Positions 11,416 through 22,749 of a DNA stretch of 64,000 nt are shown here, one piece after another. The translations under genes were made by a program, and so were the position numbers. The notes under the pieces are model-generated. The model ran no database searches. It was not told where the DNA came from and saw only the letters and a program-made list of their open reading frames with translations. Numbering within the stretch: the first letter of the stretch is position 1; the number at the start of each line of letters is the position of its first letter. Source of the DNA: Tetragonia tetragonoides (lineage: Eukaryota; Streptophyta; Magnoliopsida; Caryophyllales; Aizoaceae); assembly GCA_038025085.1 (NCBI GenBank), contig CM076146.1, positions 16,776,001-16,840,000 on the forward strand, in the 5' to 3' direction.

Positions 11416-11697
11416 TTAATATCGCTTCTGAAGCTTAGAATTCATGGTGGCCAGCATGAGACAACTGACATCAATTGAATCATCTTTGAGCTTCTGATAG
11501 GTATTGCTCTCACCATGAGGAGCATTGGTAGAAGGAGCCTTCTTAGGGACTGGTTTCTCAAGGACATAATCCTTTTTCTCTTGTTTGAGAACAATTCTCA
11601 AGTTTCGATACAAGTCCAAGAGATTGGTTCCATTCAATTTGTCATTCTCAAGGACGGATCGCAGTGAAAATGAGTGTGATGGTGTAGGGTTTGACAT
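11416..11697 (-). pseudogene. copia gag N-terminus
   Basis: 93 residues starting MSNPTPSHSFSLRSVL, with the usual copia gag opening (LNGTNLLDLYRNLRIVL, resembling the N-terminal gag motif of Tnt1-like elements). It ends at a stop just before the next gag frame begins at 11412; one stop codon separates two otherwise contiguous parts. The ATG at 11697 is the natural start since the leader upstream lacks frames. Confidence 0.85.
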
Positions 11698-12912
11698 TAT
11701 CTACAACAAATGTACAAAGATTTTAGTGACTTATTTCATAAATATTTCGTTAACAATTTAACAAAATAAATCCACTATATTAATGTGACAAATATCCCTA
11801 TAAAATATAGTGGAGCCAAGACCCATATTTCCTAAGTATCAAGTAAGCTTTGGCTTATCACTTTACACTTAGTTATTTAGGTAAGTAACCCTTTACTAAT
11901 TGTATCCTATACAACTCCTGGTTGTTGGGATGACATCATATGTCCCGGCTCCCAACTCTATGCCTTAAGGCCCAAAACTGTTTTGATAGCCTTATTAAGT
12001 AAACCAATTTATACATATGGGTAACTGTTACTCATCCTAACAGACTTGAGTAATTAAGGATGCTCTACTTTGGCAGACACATTTTAATGAACCAAGTCCT
12101 AATAGGTGTATTAGATTGGAAAGGCATCAAGTTAACTTAATATTACTAAGGGATGTGATTGATTATATGGAGTTGAGTTTCATGCAAACATAACAATAAA
12201 TATAATCAACAGTAAATAAGAGGAAGCATAAATAACAACACAAGTGATATAGTATGGCCCCCTAAGCTATGGTGATCTAATCTCCACGCTTTGCTTCTTC
12301 CATATAGCAGCTGAATGGTCATCTCCATGATATCCTTTGACCTTCATGAGCTTGATCTTACAATCAACTATATCATAAAAGTTACACTACTACACTAGCA
12401 ATAATCTAATTATTACATTTAAAGTAACTACACGCAGGTCGTATTTAATAATTAGATTCAAATAAACGACACGCAGGCCGTATTTTAAACCAAAGTAAAA
12501 TTATGAGCCATACTATTCACCATACCATACCATACCATACCATTCAACATCATGTGAACTAAGATGTCATATATCAAACATCAAAGATTTGTAATGGCAT
12601 AAAAATAAAACACCATTCGCACAAACAAGCGGATCCATACAGGGGTCAAGGGGGCGGCGCCCCCTTGCGGGGTCGAGGCTCGCGGGGTGCAAGGGGCAGC
12701 GCCACGATTAATCTCATTAATCGTGAACCCTAGGCTAATCTTATTAACATATTTTAGGGTTTTGCCCTAGTTTATCTTTGTGAATTCGTCAAACAGTAGC
12801 ATACAGAATTACAACTACTTGTATTCAAACAACATGCTATTTATAACATACGAATCTTAACATATGAACTATTCATTCAGACATGCTTTCATAGATAGAT
12901 AAATACTAATAT
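11698..12912 (-). other. copia 5' leader, proximal part
   Basis: Untranslated leader between gag and the CACTA insertion. Short pentanucleotide run (ccata repeats, about 12520-12545) and a GC-rich palindrome at 12647-12667 in otherwise AT-rich sequence. No ORF supported. The leader resumes at 17627-17756 on the other side of the CACTA element. Confidence 0.7.
12647..12667. repeat. perfect GC-rich palindrome in copia leader
   Basis: The arms caaggggg and cccccttg flank a five-base centre, within a longer GC-rich block (12640-12705) that repeats gggg-gc-gcccc motifs. It would fold into a strong hairpin in the genomic RNA leader; leader hairpins in retroelements can act in dimerisation or packaging, which is only inferred here. 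Confidence 0.7.
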
Positions 12913-12949
12913 CACTACTACAGATTACGGATACAACATCACACAGTTT

Positions 12950-13195
12950 ACACCGGTTTTGCAAAAACAGATGTGTATAGTTAGGCGGTGGCAATTTTGT
13001 AAATAAGTTGACTAGATTTAACACCGCTTTTCTCAAAAAACCGATGTCGTAGGTTATAACCTCGGTTTTTGTATAAAAACAGATGTTGTATTGTGAATGC
13101 TTTAAATTCGCTTTTTTGAAATAAAGTGATGTGGTAACTGGTTCTATTTATGAAGTCGCTTTGTTATACAAAACTGATGTGGTATGTTTAAAACA
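12950..13195. repeat. CACTA left subterminal repeats
   Basis: Degenerate units of type caccggttttgcaaaaacagatgtg and aaaccgatgt in both orientations. These are the likely transposase-binding subterminal repeats, matching those at 17330-17610. Confidence 0.8.
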
Positions 13196-13199
13196 TTAA

Positions 13200-13936
13200 A
13201 GTAAATTAATATTATACTACTATTCATGGAAAAAAAACAGAGCAAAATACTACTGTTGTGAAATTTTGTACTCACCGTTGTTATCTAAAATATCTCCCGC
13301 AAAAATTCCTAAGCCTTCCACGTTACTTCCACCTCTAAGGCTCTAACCCAGTTCCAGATCTACAACCCAGTTTATTACCCCCGAAAGACCAAAATCTCAC
13401 AGCCACCCACCATCTCCCCCTCTCTCAGCCAACTATCCACCCTCAATGCCATCTGTCGAACGCCTTCGCCAACTCACTTGTTAGAAGGTTCGTCAAAGCC
13501 ACCGTTTGCCACCAGGTTCTCCATGGACGCGTGCCTTCGCCTGCTCACTTGTCGAGCTAGGATTTGTTGAACCCACCTTCGCCAGCACCAACAAAGGTTC
13601 AAATTATCTTCTACCTTCTCCTTTTCGATTTCTAGGGTTTCCAATTCAGTTCTCTGGGTTTCGATTTGGTTTCTAGGGTTTCTAATTCTCTTCTCTTGGT
13701 TCCGATTTGATTTCTAGGGTTTACTTTTAGGTGAAAATAATGAGGTATCGTTTTTTTCGATTATTTCTTGGTGTTCTTCCAATTGAAACTTCTCTTGTTT
13801 TCATATGTTATTAATTAATGAATTTTATTTCATTATTTGTCCAATCTTGTTGGGATTTTGATCTATTATATTTCTGAATTCCGCAATCAAGAGTTCAGGT
13901 TATTATTATTTTTTTCATTATCCATGTTGTGGTTTG
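13200..13936 (+). other. gene-leader-like segment inside the CACTA element
   Basis: A C-rich, exon-like stretch (about 13310-13600) is followed by T-rich sequence with three copies of a unit close to gatttctagggttt (13628-13720), resembling a plant 5' UTR followed by a first intron. No long frame is open. It may be a captured promoter/leader of a host gene or the remnant of the element's own gene; I cannot identify the gene. Confidence 0.35.
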
Positions 13937-15095
13937 GAGACTGTAAAAAGTCCCCCAAATTACCAAATTGACATTTTAAATAAAGGGTCCATACTAATTT
14001 GGTATTTTTTACTTTTCCGGCGACAAATAGGCATTTTAAATCCAAACTTTGGACACTTATGCACAATAAGACCACCGGCGGGGAATCTTAAATGAAAAAA
14101 ATAATTTTCTTGTATTTTTCTCATTTTTAGTCTTATATGCCTATTTTATTTTATTTCTTTAATTCCCCATTATTCTCCTTTAAAACTGTTCATCCCAACT
14201 CCAAAAAGATTTTCCACCATTGTTGACATCTGGAGACCACAAACAAAAGATGAGACAGGGAGAGATGAAGACTTTCAACGAAGCACCACGATTGACAGGA
14301 TGGTTGAAGATCTTCAAGACCAAGTGTGCCCAATATCACACCATTGAGCAAGGCTAGTAGCCTAGTAATCTATCACAAATTCCACCATTATTATGAAGCT
14401 TGGTCTCCATTTCTGGTTAATTTTTATCTAGCAGTTATCTGAGCTAACTCTCCTTAATTATTGCACTAATTGAATATGTTGCTCCCATTTTAGGTTGATT
14501 TGATTTGATTTCTCTTCACCAATCAGTAATGATTGAGCTGATTTTGAGGGATTTGGGATTGTAAGATCAGAAACTGGGGTGAAATTTGAATAAGAAAGTG
14601 TGCGTTGATGGTTAAAATGATGAATAAGGAAAAAAGAGAGAGAGAGAGAGATTCTGGGGGTTTTGGTGTGCGTTTGAGGAAACGGGTTTATGAATGGAAT
14701 GTGTAAGGCAATATGCAGTGGTGGTGGTTGTGGTCATTCATGGAGGTGGTGAGAGAGAGAAAGGAAGAAAAGGTGGGGAGGAGACTCATTCTCATAGGTT
14801 GGGATGGTGATAAATTTGGCTCAGGCAATAAGAAAGAGAAACAGAGGAGGGAGGAGTGAGGGGAATTTTGATAATTAGAATAAAGATAATTAATTGGTAA
14901 AATAATACTAAAATCTGAAAAACTTGAAGAAAATGAATTTCGCATTTAAGATTCCCCGTCGGTGGTCTTATTGTGCTCAAGTGTCCAAAGTTTGGATTTA
15001 AAATGCCTATTTGTCGCCCAAAAAGTTAAAAATGTCAAGGTAGTATGGACCTTTTTTTTAAAATGTCAATTTGGTAATTCGGGGGTAAAAAGTCT
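13937..15095. mobile_element. nested long-terminal-inverted-repeat element (MULE- or foldback-like)
   Basis: Left arm about 13937-14095 and right arm about 14945-15095 are inverted copies of roughly 155 bp sharing the blocks aaattaccaaattgacatttt, gcgacaaataggcatttt and ccaaactttggacactt. Long TIRs around an unrelated core of about 850 bp fit a non-autonomous Mutator-like or foldback element. I could not find a clean 9-bp target duplication. The two arms explain the mirrored short frames there. The core has no supported gene, only a GA-rich run near 14635-14650. Confidence 0.75.
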
Positions 15096-15378
15096 CATGG
15101 GTGTGCTACTGGTTTTCTCACTGTTACCATACATTTTCATCTTGATTTTTAGTGTTAGTAACCCTGTATATTAAGGTATTCAGGTTTGTTCCTTTGACTA
15201 GCTATGGACTATGGAAATTGAGCAATAGATATCCTGGGAGAGTATTAAGGCTTAACATTGGTGCTTTGAATTATTTTTTATGGTCTGGATTTCAGAATTG
15301 GTTGTGTACACCATGACTACCATAGTTTTATAGTCATTGTAATAACGTTCCATCCACTTGTTTTTGTGTTATCTGCAG

Positions 15379-15438
15379 ACTAGTTCAGCCTTGCAAGTGC
15401 TCTTTAATCATGGTCTTGAAAGTTCAATGCTTACTCAT
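15379..15438 (+). other. exon-like block with splice signals inside CACTA
   Basis: A 60-bp open block is preceded by tgttatctgcag and followed by gtaagt, ideal plant splice sites. It would encode TSSALQVLFNHGLESSMLTH. Other acceptor-like sites occur at 16461 (gatgttgcag) and 16909 (tttttgcag). I recognise no family. It suggests an intron-bearing transcript carried by the element. Confidence 0.35.
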
Positions 15439-17329
15439 GTAAGTACTAGTATAAAGCTTTGTGCATTTTATGTGAGTTTGTTGATTGGGCTTGTCATTGA
15501 AATTTTGAGTGGTGTTATGCGAAATTATGGTGCATTTTGTTAGTGTCACCTTAGATTTGGGTGATTCTGTAAGGCTTGTAGTTGACTGGGCTATTGGAAA
15601 TAATCTAGATTGTCTAAATTAATGACCTTACATAAACAATATATGATGTCAACAGTTCAATACTTCGACATTTTTACTTTATTTTGTGGGGGTGGAATCA
15701 TTTGGATGATATTTAGTAATGTTAAGGAAATGTATGTAATAAAATGTGTTAACTAATGAAGGTTGGAAACAGGTTTGCTTTGCACAAAGTTCTGAATGGA
15801 TCTATTAACCATAATCTGTTTTGCTGCTTAGTTTATTTTTGAGTTGTAATGGCATGTACGTATCATCGACAAAGTAAACAATTGCCCAAGAACAAAAGGA
15901 TCTCAATTCTGAATTTTATTATTGTGATGCTTACTTGTTGATTTTGTGAGCTACTGGCCACTATGCATTGTAGTTTGCAATTCTTTTCCTTTAATGTATT
16001 TAACGGGCAGGAAGCTAAGTCCTCATCTATTGAATTGCTTTGCTACTTCAGGAAAGACCTTTTAGTGTTTTTTTTTTTTGATGGAAGACCTTTTAGTGTT
16101 TGGTTTTGCTGAATTTAGAGTGAGCTGAAATTTTAGCTGTGCTGCATACTGCTGTTGAATGGTAGACAGTTTGCAACTCTTTTCCAAGAGATTCGGATTT
16201 TATGATCAGTGCACTCATATGCGCTTCTGTCTATTTGTTTTAATTGTAAATTTCATTTAAGTAGACAATCCTGCATCCCAAAATGGAGAGGCAGTGTTGT
16301 CTTTATTTAGTTTTTCATATCTTTTTCTTTTTTTAGTTGGACGCCACCTAATATTTAGGTTTGGGAGAACTCTTTCATCCTTCTTTGTATGGCTTGTTAC
16401 TCTTAAATTTTTTAAATATATCTAAACTTACCTATTCTAAATGATTGCTTTGATGTTGCAGAGTAGCAGGAGAACAATTATCAGTACTAACCTATTCTAA
16501 ATGAGGCAGCTAGCTAGCCCATAAAATGGAAGAACAACCATCAAGGATTGGCTAATATGCATTAGTATTGGGGTGCTACTATCTTTCATTAAGACCTCAT
16601 GTTTATAAAGCCATTTCACCATATTACATGAACAAGTTCCTGAAGAAGACCAAGATAAGCAGGTGGATGTCTTTTGGAGGTGTCTTGTTGCGCATAGCAG
16701 GTTCTGACTTCTAATGCTTTGTTTGCTTATGTAGGACATTTCTCTTCTTATTGCAGTTCACATTACTTTTCACTTTCTTGGTATATCCAAACATATATAC
16801 AAGCATATTTGGTTAAGTAGCTTACTTGTCAATACTATATTTCGCAAAATACAGTGCTTGTTAATGGTGTCGTCAGATAACTGTCAAGCTTTGCTGCTTG
16901 TTTTTGCAGTCCGAGCTCTTCTATATCCATAATTGATTAGCACATGGCAACAGGAAAAGCGTTCAGTTTTAGCAGAGATGAGAGCTGCCAAGATGGAAGC
17001 TAACTATTGTGGTGCCCTTCGTTCCTCCGTGTCGGAGTCAACTTCCTCTTGCACACGGTTCAAACACTTCTGGCGCACCATCGGCTTTCGGTCACTATTA
17101 TTTTATTTATTTATTTTTATCTTTATTTTAGTTCAAACTTTCATGGCTTGAACTGTTATGAAAATTTTGTATTAGGTGCAAAGTACAATATAGAGTTTTT
17201 TCTTTTTTGTGGTGATATTGGCTGATAGGTCAATTAGATACCCATAAATTTAATTGTATTTGAATTGTACCCTATAAATTTATATGCTGGCAGCTTTTAT
17301 TGTATTTTTTTTGTTTAGAAAAGACACCT
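15439..17329 (+). other. CACTA interior without identified gene
   Basis: T-rich, intron-like sequence with a poly-T run near 16070 and possible exon fragments near 16470-16500 and 16910-17150. No transposase motifs seen on either strand. Confidence 0.4.
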
Positions 17330-17626
17330 ACCACATCGGTTTTTATGAAAAAAGTGATGTGAGAAGTGTATCAATGAAATCAGTTTCCTTGAAAAACTGA
17401 TGTGAAAAATGCATTTACGAAATCGGTTTTTCAAGAAAAGTGATGTTGTTAGGTTCCTTTTCACATCGCTTTTCTTTACAAATCGATGTCAAACCCCTAC
17501 TTCACACATTGGTTTTTACTAGAAAACCGATGTGGTAGGGTGCCTTTTCACACCGGTTAAAAAACCGATGTGATAACCCAGGACTTACAACATCGGTCAC
17601 TTACACACCGGTATTCTGTAGTAGGG
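17330..17626. repeat. CACTA right subterminal repeats and terminus
   Basis: At least seven units alternating acatcggtttt and aaaaccgatgtg, including one near-perfect palindrome (caccggttaaaaaaccgatgtg, about 17550-17572), end at ctgtagtag. Compare the left end at 12950-13195. Confidence 0.85.
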
Positions 17627-17756
17627 TATGCTCAAATCCGAATATTAGAAAAACAGAAAACGAATCACATATAAACATGTATTACATACATATCATGATT
17701 TTGAACTTACACATATATCTACCATATATCATATATTCGAAAACAGTAAAACACAA
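17627..17756 (-). other. copia 5' leader, distal part
   Basis: Copia leader resuming after the CACTA element, up to the primer binding site. No frame. Confidence 0.7.
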
Positions 17757-17772
17757 CCTGGCACTGATACCA
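17757..17772 (-). promoter_or_regulatory. copia primer binding site
   Basis: On minus, TGGTATCAGTGCCAGG lies one base inside the 5' LTR. The TGGTATCAG core is the complement of the initiator tRNA-Met 3' end, the standard primer for copia reverse transcription. Confidence 0.9.
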
Positions 17773-17773
17773 C

Positions 17774-18380
17774 TGAAGGAATCTCTAACTACTAACATGA
17801 TCATACATGCATAATAGAAATTCGATTAACCCAGAAAAACATGTGACTACTGTAATTAAATATCAAATCGAAATCCTACCTCACTACTTTGGTCGCTGGT
17901 TGGATGAACAGTGGTTGGTATGGATTAACACGTCAGATGTCGTGCCTCAACTGGTATCCACACACAGGCTCGAATCCACACATCAGTATGCTAGTACAGC
18001 GATCCCATTGACAACCTCCGTTCTCTCCTTACTCTAATGACACACAGTTAGGGTTTCGTGAAAACTGATTATCACGTGTAACCCTAACTGATCAGGAGTC
18101 ACGATATATATAGAGAGGCAGGAGGGCTGATTAGGTTAAGTGTGTGATGGGCATAATCCGAATTAGACCCTTCTAATATAACGAGCCTGTTAAGTGTGCG
18201 ACCCTGCTGGTTTACTTAATGTGGCAGTAAGTCCAAAACTCTTTTCGGGCCCACAAACCGTAATTGGTTTCTAGCAAAACATTACGATTACCCATATTCA
18301 GTAAAGATCGGTTTCCATAGTCCAACCAATAATGCAATTATTAATTCTTATTATAATTAGTTCATAGGGCAAATCCAACA
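17774..18380 (-). mobile_element. copia 5' LTR
   Basis: 607 bp; on plus TGAAGGAATC... to ...AAATCCAACA (minus-strand start TGTTGGATTT). Homologous over its distal 336 bp to the truncated 3' LTR at 4170-4504. Contains a TATATATAG box on the plus line near 18107. It abuts the interior of a Tekay LTR at 18381, so the copia element inserted into that LTR. Confidence 0.9.
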
Positions 18381-20863
18381 TTTCATATATTGCACTTATT
18401 GATTTTGAGGAGTTTAATTAAAATGTTTAGTATATATGAATAAGAATTATTCATATAGTTTTATTTAGCTATTTAAATCAGAAAATTATTCAATTAGTTC
18501 CTAAACCTAGAAGTATTTGACTTGGGTTGACTGAGGGCCTATATAAGGAAAAGGTGAGACAACTGATCAGTTTTGCAAACTGAACCAAAACTGTCAAGCT
18601 TCTCTGTCTCTTCTCTCACTCACGTTCTCTCTCTCCTTCACTCTCACCGGCCTCCCTCTCTCTCCTCTCTCCAGCCGCCCGCCTCACCGGAGACACCACC
18701 AGCATCCCCTCTCCCCCGCCGGTAACCTCTTCTCTCCACCCTCTCTTTCTATTTCTTTTTCTCTTTTTCTCTCCCCGCAGGTCGTCCCCTTCGCGAGCCA
18801 TCACGCGCGACCTCCTTGCCGCCGGACCACCGGGCCAACGCCCAGGTGGTGACCGGTGGGTGGTCGGCTGTCCCCCGCCCCCGCTCTCTCTTTCTTTCCC
18901 TCTCTCTCTCTCTCGCGTTCTCTCTTTCTCTCTCGTTCGCGTTTCTCTCTTCTCACGTCGCCGGAGCTCCGGCGACCACCACCACCGACCATGGTGGCCA
19001 ATGGGTGGTGGTGGTGGTGATGGGTCGGGTTATAGGTCCCATGCATGGGTACCTGTAACCTAGACCTAGTTTTGAAGTTAGGGTTTCGTTTTTATATTTT
19101 TCGTAATTATTAATTCGATTTTCAGTATTTTCGATTTAATGTTTTTATGTTTCTGCATTCATTCGGAATCGGAATTCAAATTTTCAAAAGCCTAGATTGG
19201 AAGGAATAAATCAAGGCATTTAATAAAATTATCAGACTAAGATTTCGTTACTTTTTTATTTTTGTAATTAATTAATACTAATTCGGTAATTATTTTTAAT
19301 TAGGACCTAACGAGCAAGCGTGATTATCGTCGATTGCTTGGAGCATACTTACTGTTGTTATCATTTTACTGGTAAGCGCTCATGCCTACCTTCTTCCAAT
19401 GCCCCGTCAAAACTATTTTGATGTGTTATGTGCTAATTGGGAATTTGTTGTGAATTTAATATGCAAAGCATGATTAAATTATATCGTCGTTATTATGAGA
19501 ATTATTAAGCATGATTCACTGCTATAAAAAAGAATTGCAATTAGCATGTCGATGTTAGCATGTTTTGGGAATTAATTAGTCCATCTGATGATTATTGGAC
19601 GATTGTTGAGTGGTGAATTATTAGTATTAATATGCTATTAATTATATGCTAATTGGTATGGGTATTATCAAGTGCTAGTGATCACCTATTTATTATCGTT
19701 GAATATCTTTGGTGATTTGTGAATTTTTGGATATCATACTACCCTGCCAAAGTGCTGCCGAAATTGTGCTAGACATTACTTGTCATCATTAGTGAATTAT
19801 CGTCGTTATTGAATTAAAGCATGTTTAATTCTCATCGTATTGAATTATCATTATCGTCGTTATTTACTATTCATTGTCAAGAGCATGAAATGAATTAGTA
19901 AGTAGTGGTCTCGTAGTACCACTTATGTCAACCAATGCAAATTATGTGAATTGAATTAAATGAGAGTAAGACTCCTAATGGATCCATAGGAGTAGTCGAG
20001 CAATCGGGATTGCACCTAATGGTGTAGTTCAAGGGATGAGTGATTCTCAAGTTACTTATGGACACCTCACAGTGTGTCTGGGACGGATCATTCCCCATTT
20101 ATTAAGTCCTCTAGGGTCGTGTAATTATACTAGAGGTAGTGTGCACACTAGAGTCATTAAGTCCATGGCGTGATTGTATCTTCGATGAACAGTATGGGTA
20201 ATCGCTGTTCTATTCGCTGTCTTACATCTCTCTAATCAAGACGGATTGTCTATGTCGTATTTCGTATGATCGCTATACAAAAATTGCATATAAAAGAATG
20301 TCGTTATGCGTAGGCTTGATTATATGCTTATGTGCGTATGCAAATGAATTTCAATGATTCTTCTAAAACCTCAGGTCAGGTTTGCGAAATGTTTTTACTG
20401 GGTACGGATGAAGTTTATTCAGTTTATCTAATTTTTGTTTCTCTTTTGTTTCTTTTCTTTTCTTCTGTATTTTATTTCCGTCACGGAAACCAAAGTGCAG
20501 GTTTAGTTGGTTGAGGACGTACAGCTTTGAAGGTAGAGTTGGCGTCGGTTTTTTTAGAACTGTCTCTGTTCAGATTTGATCGTTGGGATTTTATTGGATT
20601 TAGCCCTTTGAAGGCAAGTTGTAATAAATTTGGTTTAATGGTTTTAGCCCACTATATAGACAACTCTGTTATTAACTGTTTAGTTTGTTTAGTTCCATAG
20701 AAGCTCCTTTTGATGCCTAGTTTTTCTTTCTGCTTAGCATTTACTCCTTAGTGATAAATGCTGCAGTGACAACCCTCGGGTTCGGAACGGTTCAGCGGTG
20801 TCGAGTCATGTATAATGACGTCGATAGTTCCCAGGATATCAATGCGGATTCGGGGGTTTTACA
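18381..20863 (+). mobile_element. 5'-truncated Tekay/Del-type LTR (LTR C)
   Basis: Homologous along its length to LTR A but lacking the first roughly 150 bp, replaced at 18380 by the copia LTR. It ends GGGGGTTTTACA at 20863. No tRNA-Met primer site follows, so it is a solo LTR or a 3' LTR. It carries TTGACT boxes at 18517 and 18527, TATATAAG at 18540-18547, a CT-rich leader (about 18600-18980) and otherwise AT-rich sequence without genes. Confidence 0.85.
18517..18547 (+). promoter_or_regulatory. LTR C core promoter: paired TTGACT boxes and TATA
   Basis: TTGACT at 18517-18522 and 18527-18532, then TATATAAG at 18540-18547: the same module as in the other Tekay LTRs. Confidence 0.6.
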
Positions 20864-20939
20864 GAATTGAACCGAACTACGCTTCTTCTATCTGTAACCA
20901 TGAAGAAAGAATGAAACTAGAAACTATTTTGAAGGTATA

Positions 20940-21290
20940 CTGTTGCTGGTTGTGCTTCTGCAGTATTGTTGTCGCTGCAGTCGTGTTGTTGCAGCTGTTT
21001 CCGTGCTGCTGCAGCAGTGCTTCTTGCAGTGCTGCTGCAGTATTGCTGTTGCTGCTGGTACTTCTGCAGTTGCAGCAGTGCTGCTGCATCAGTGTTTCCT
21101 GCAGTGCTGCTGCAAGCCAGCATCAGTGCTGCTGGTGGTGCTGCTGCAGCAGTGCTGTTGCAGCAATGCTGCTGGTGGTGCTGCTGCAGCAATGCTGTTA
21201 AACCAATGCTGCTGGTGCTGCTGCAGCAGTGCTGGTGCTGCTGCAGCAGTGCTGGTGCTGGTGCTGTGCTGGTTCTGCTGCTGTTGGTAG
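20940..21290 (+). repeat. CTG/CAG-rich minisatellite
   Basis: About 350 bp of degenerate units built from ctgctgcagcagtgctg with interspersed ggtg and ttcctgcagtg. Four reading frames (two per strand) stay open through it as Cys/Leu/Val- or Gln/Asn-rich runs, a property of the triplet-like repeat. The preceding short stretch 20864-20939 is unassigned. Confidence 0.85.
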
Positions 21291-21473
21291 GATGTATTTT
21301 ATATATTTCAAGCGTAACTTTTAATTCTATAGTAAAGGGGTGTATTAGTATAAAGTATTGATGTAGTCTCTATATATTTTTTTGAGATTATTAGTACTAA
21401 TGAGCATTGTTTCTCTTTTTTTTTTTTTTTTTTTGATGTAGTCAAATGTTTGATTGTTGTAGTTTATATTGCA

Positions 21474-21574
21474 GTAGGTTGGTGAGGTTGGTTATTGTGC
21501 AAGTGTTGACAATAATTGCGTCTTGATCTCGGTCATAAGAAGACCAAAGCTACTCGTTGTCGTCTCATCAAGCA
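21474..21574 (+). pseudogene. RPL35: 60S ribosomal protein L35 pseudogene fragment
   Basis: Two blocks match RPL35. RLVRLVIVQVLTIIA (21474-21518) resembles the conserved VRKSIAQVLTV region. After a frame change, LDLGHKKTKATRCRLIKHQ (about 21521-21574) resembles the conserved LDLRPKKTRAIRRRLTKHQ block. The 12-15 residues that normally lie between them are missing. A splice-acceptor-like ttatattgcag precedes it and gtccct follows the final Gln codon, so it looks like a genomic exon copy, not a processed cDNA. Non-functional. Confidence 0.65.
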
Positions 21575-22283
21575 CCAGGTCCCTCTCTCTCATATTTGAT
21601 GTTTGTGAGCTTTTTTCGTTCGTCATGTTGCACGTTTATTATGTAAAAGAATTGGAAATGAAATAAATAGATACCCTGAATTATGTAGGATTATTGTTGG
21701 AAATTGTTTAGTTGTTTAGCCTAAGGCTTATTCCTTGAATAAGCGTGGCGGTGATGCTTTGAAATTTAGTTGGGGTTGTTGGATATTGGTTGTCGTTTTA
21801 TTTTTACAGATTTTCGGTTTGGGATATCCGTTTGACAGAGGAAACTTTGCCGGATTTTAGGCGTGTTTTTATTTATTTTCGATTTAATATTTGTAACAAA
21901 TTACAGGATGCTACAAATTTATCCAGTGTACTGTGTTTTGTGAAATGAAGAATATCAATGGGACATTCATACTTTAAATTGAGGTTGTATAAGCCGTGAT
22001 TTTTTTTTCTTCTTTTGGATGACTTCTTTTGTTGGAGCAAAGTAAAGTGTGCATTGCTTGAGAAGATCGTTTTGTGTCACTGGATAAAATTCTCAACCTT
22101 TGGAGCATTGAACTTTATGTAGTGGCAGTATATAAAATTCTCAACTATATATATATTGTGTATAGTGGGCGCACTTCGCACTTTTAGATGAGACTCATAT
22201 ATAAATCATCAAAAATTTTGCATATGTATTTGAAATAGTATTTTGAAAATATTTATAATCATATGTTGATTGCAATGATCAAA

Positions 22284-22287
<4 letters not shown>
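21575..22287. other. no gene seen
   Basis: AT-rich sequence after the RPL35-like fragment, possibly its following intron. No supported frame, RNA gene or boundary signal. Confidence 0.4.

Positions 22288-22376
<89 letters not shown>
22288..22376. repeat. (TA)n microsatellite
   Basis: About 89 bp of uninterrupted TA dinucleotides. Confidence 0.98.
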
Positions 22377-22378
<2 letters not shown>

Positions 22379-22399
22379 GACATCTCACATGATGAAATT

Positions 22400-22749
22400 A
22401 TCAAATGAAAGCGTTGGCATAAGGCAAAAAAAACGTGGTTTTAAATTGTTTTTGGATCATTAAAAAGTGTTGGCATAATTCAAAAAAACCGTTGGCTTAC
22501 TTTGCAATGTAAAAGCATTGGCATAACTACTTTTTAGCGACACTTGTTTGAAAATGTTGGCATAGATCATTTTTGGCGACACTGATCTAAAAGTGTTGAA
22601 ATAGCCTAAAAAAGTGTTGGCTTAGATTTGTGCCAACGCCTATCAAAGTCAACGGCTTTAAAAGTGTTGGCTAAAGTATTTGCCAACACTTTCTCCACAT
22701 TAAACAACACTTCTGGGGCGTTGTCTAAGGCCATTTTTCTTGTAGTAGC
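22400..22749. mobile_element. right end of a second CACTA element with subterminal repeats
   Basis: Multiple copies of gttggcata / agtgttggc and inverted gccaacact units lead to the terminus ggccatttttcttgtagta, the inverse of a CACTACAAGAAAAA-type end with its last bases altered. The left end is not in view between 20864 and 22400; it was probably lost or lies beyond LTR C. The family differs from the CACTA at 12913. Confidence 0.65.

Larger units (their letters stand above)
12913..17626. mobile_element. CACTA (En/Spm-type) DNA transposon without recognisable transposase
   Basis: Left end CACTACTACAG (12913) and right end CTGTAGTAG followed by GG (17616-17626) are inverted, and both are flanked by TAT (12910-12912, 17627-17629), the 3-bp duplication expected for CACTA elements. 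Subterminal regions are packed with short palindromic units (acatcggtttt / aaaaccgatgt). The interior has no transposase: it holds a C-rich leader-like segment, a nested long-TIR element and exon-like fragments. It sits in the copia leader, hence younger than that copia insertion. The last two bases of the right end differ from the left. Confidence 0.85.

Noticed and set aside
13628..13720. Telomere-like tttctagggttt repeats.
   Set aside because: Unit differs from the plant telomere repeat TTTAGGG and occurs only three times; more like a T-rich intron start.
20815..21361. Cys/Leu/Val-rich and Gln/Asn-rich ORFs.
   Set aside because: Products of the CTG/CAG minisatellite; open in several frames, with no domain.
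22263..22463. ORF with a Tyr-Ile repeat.
   Set aside because: Translation of the (TA)n microsatellite.
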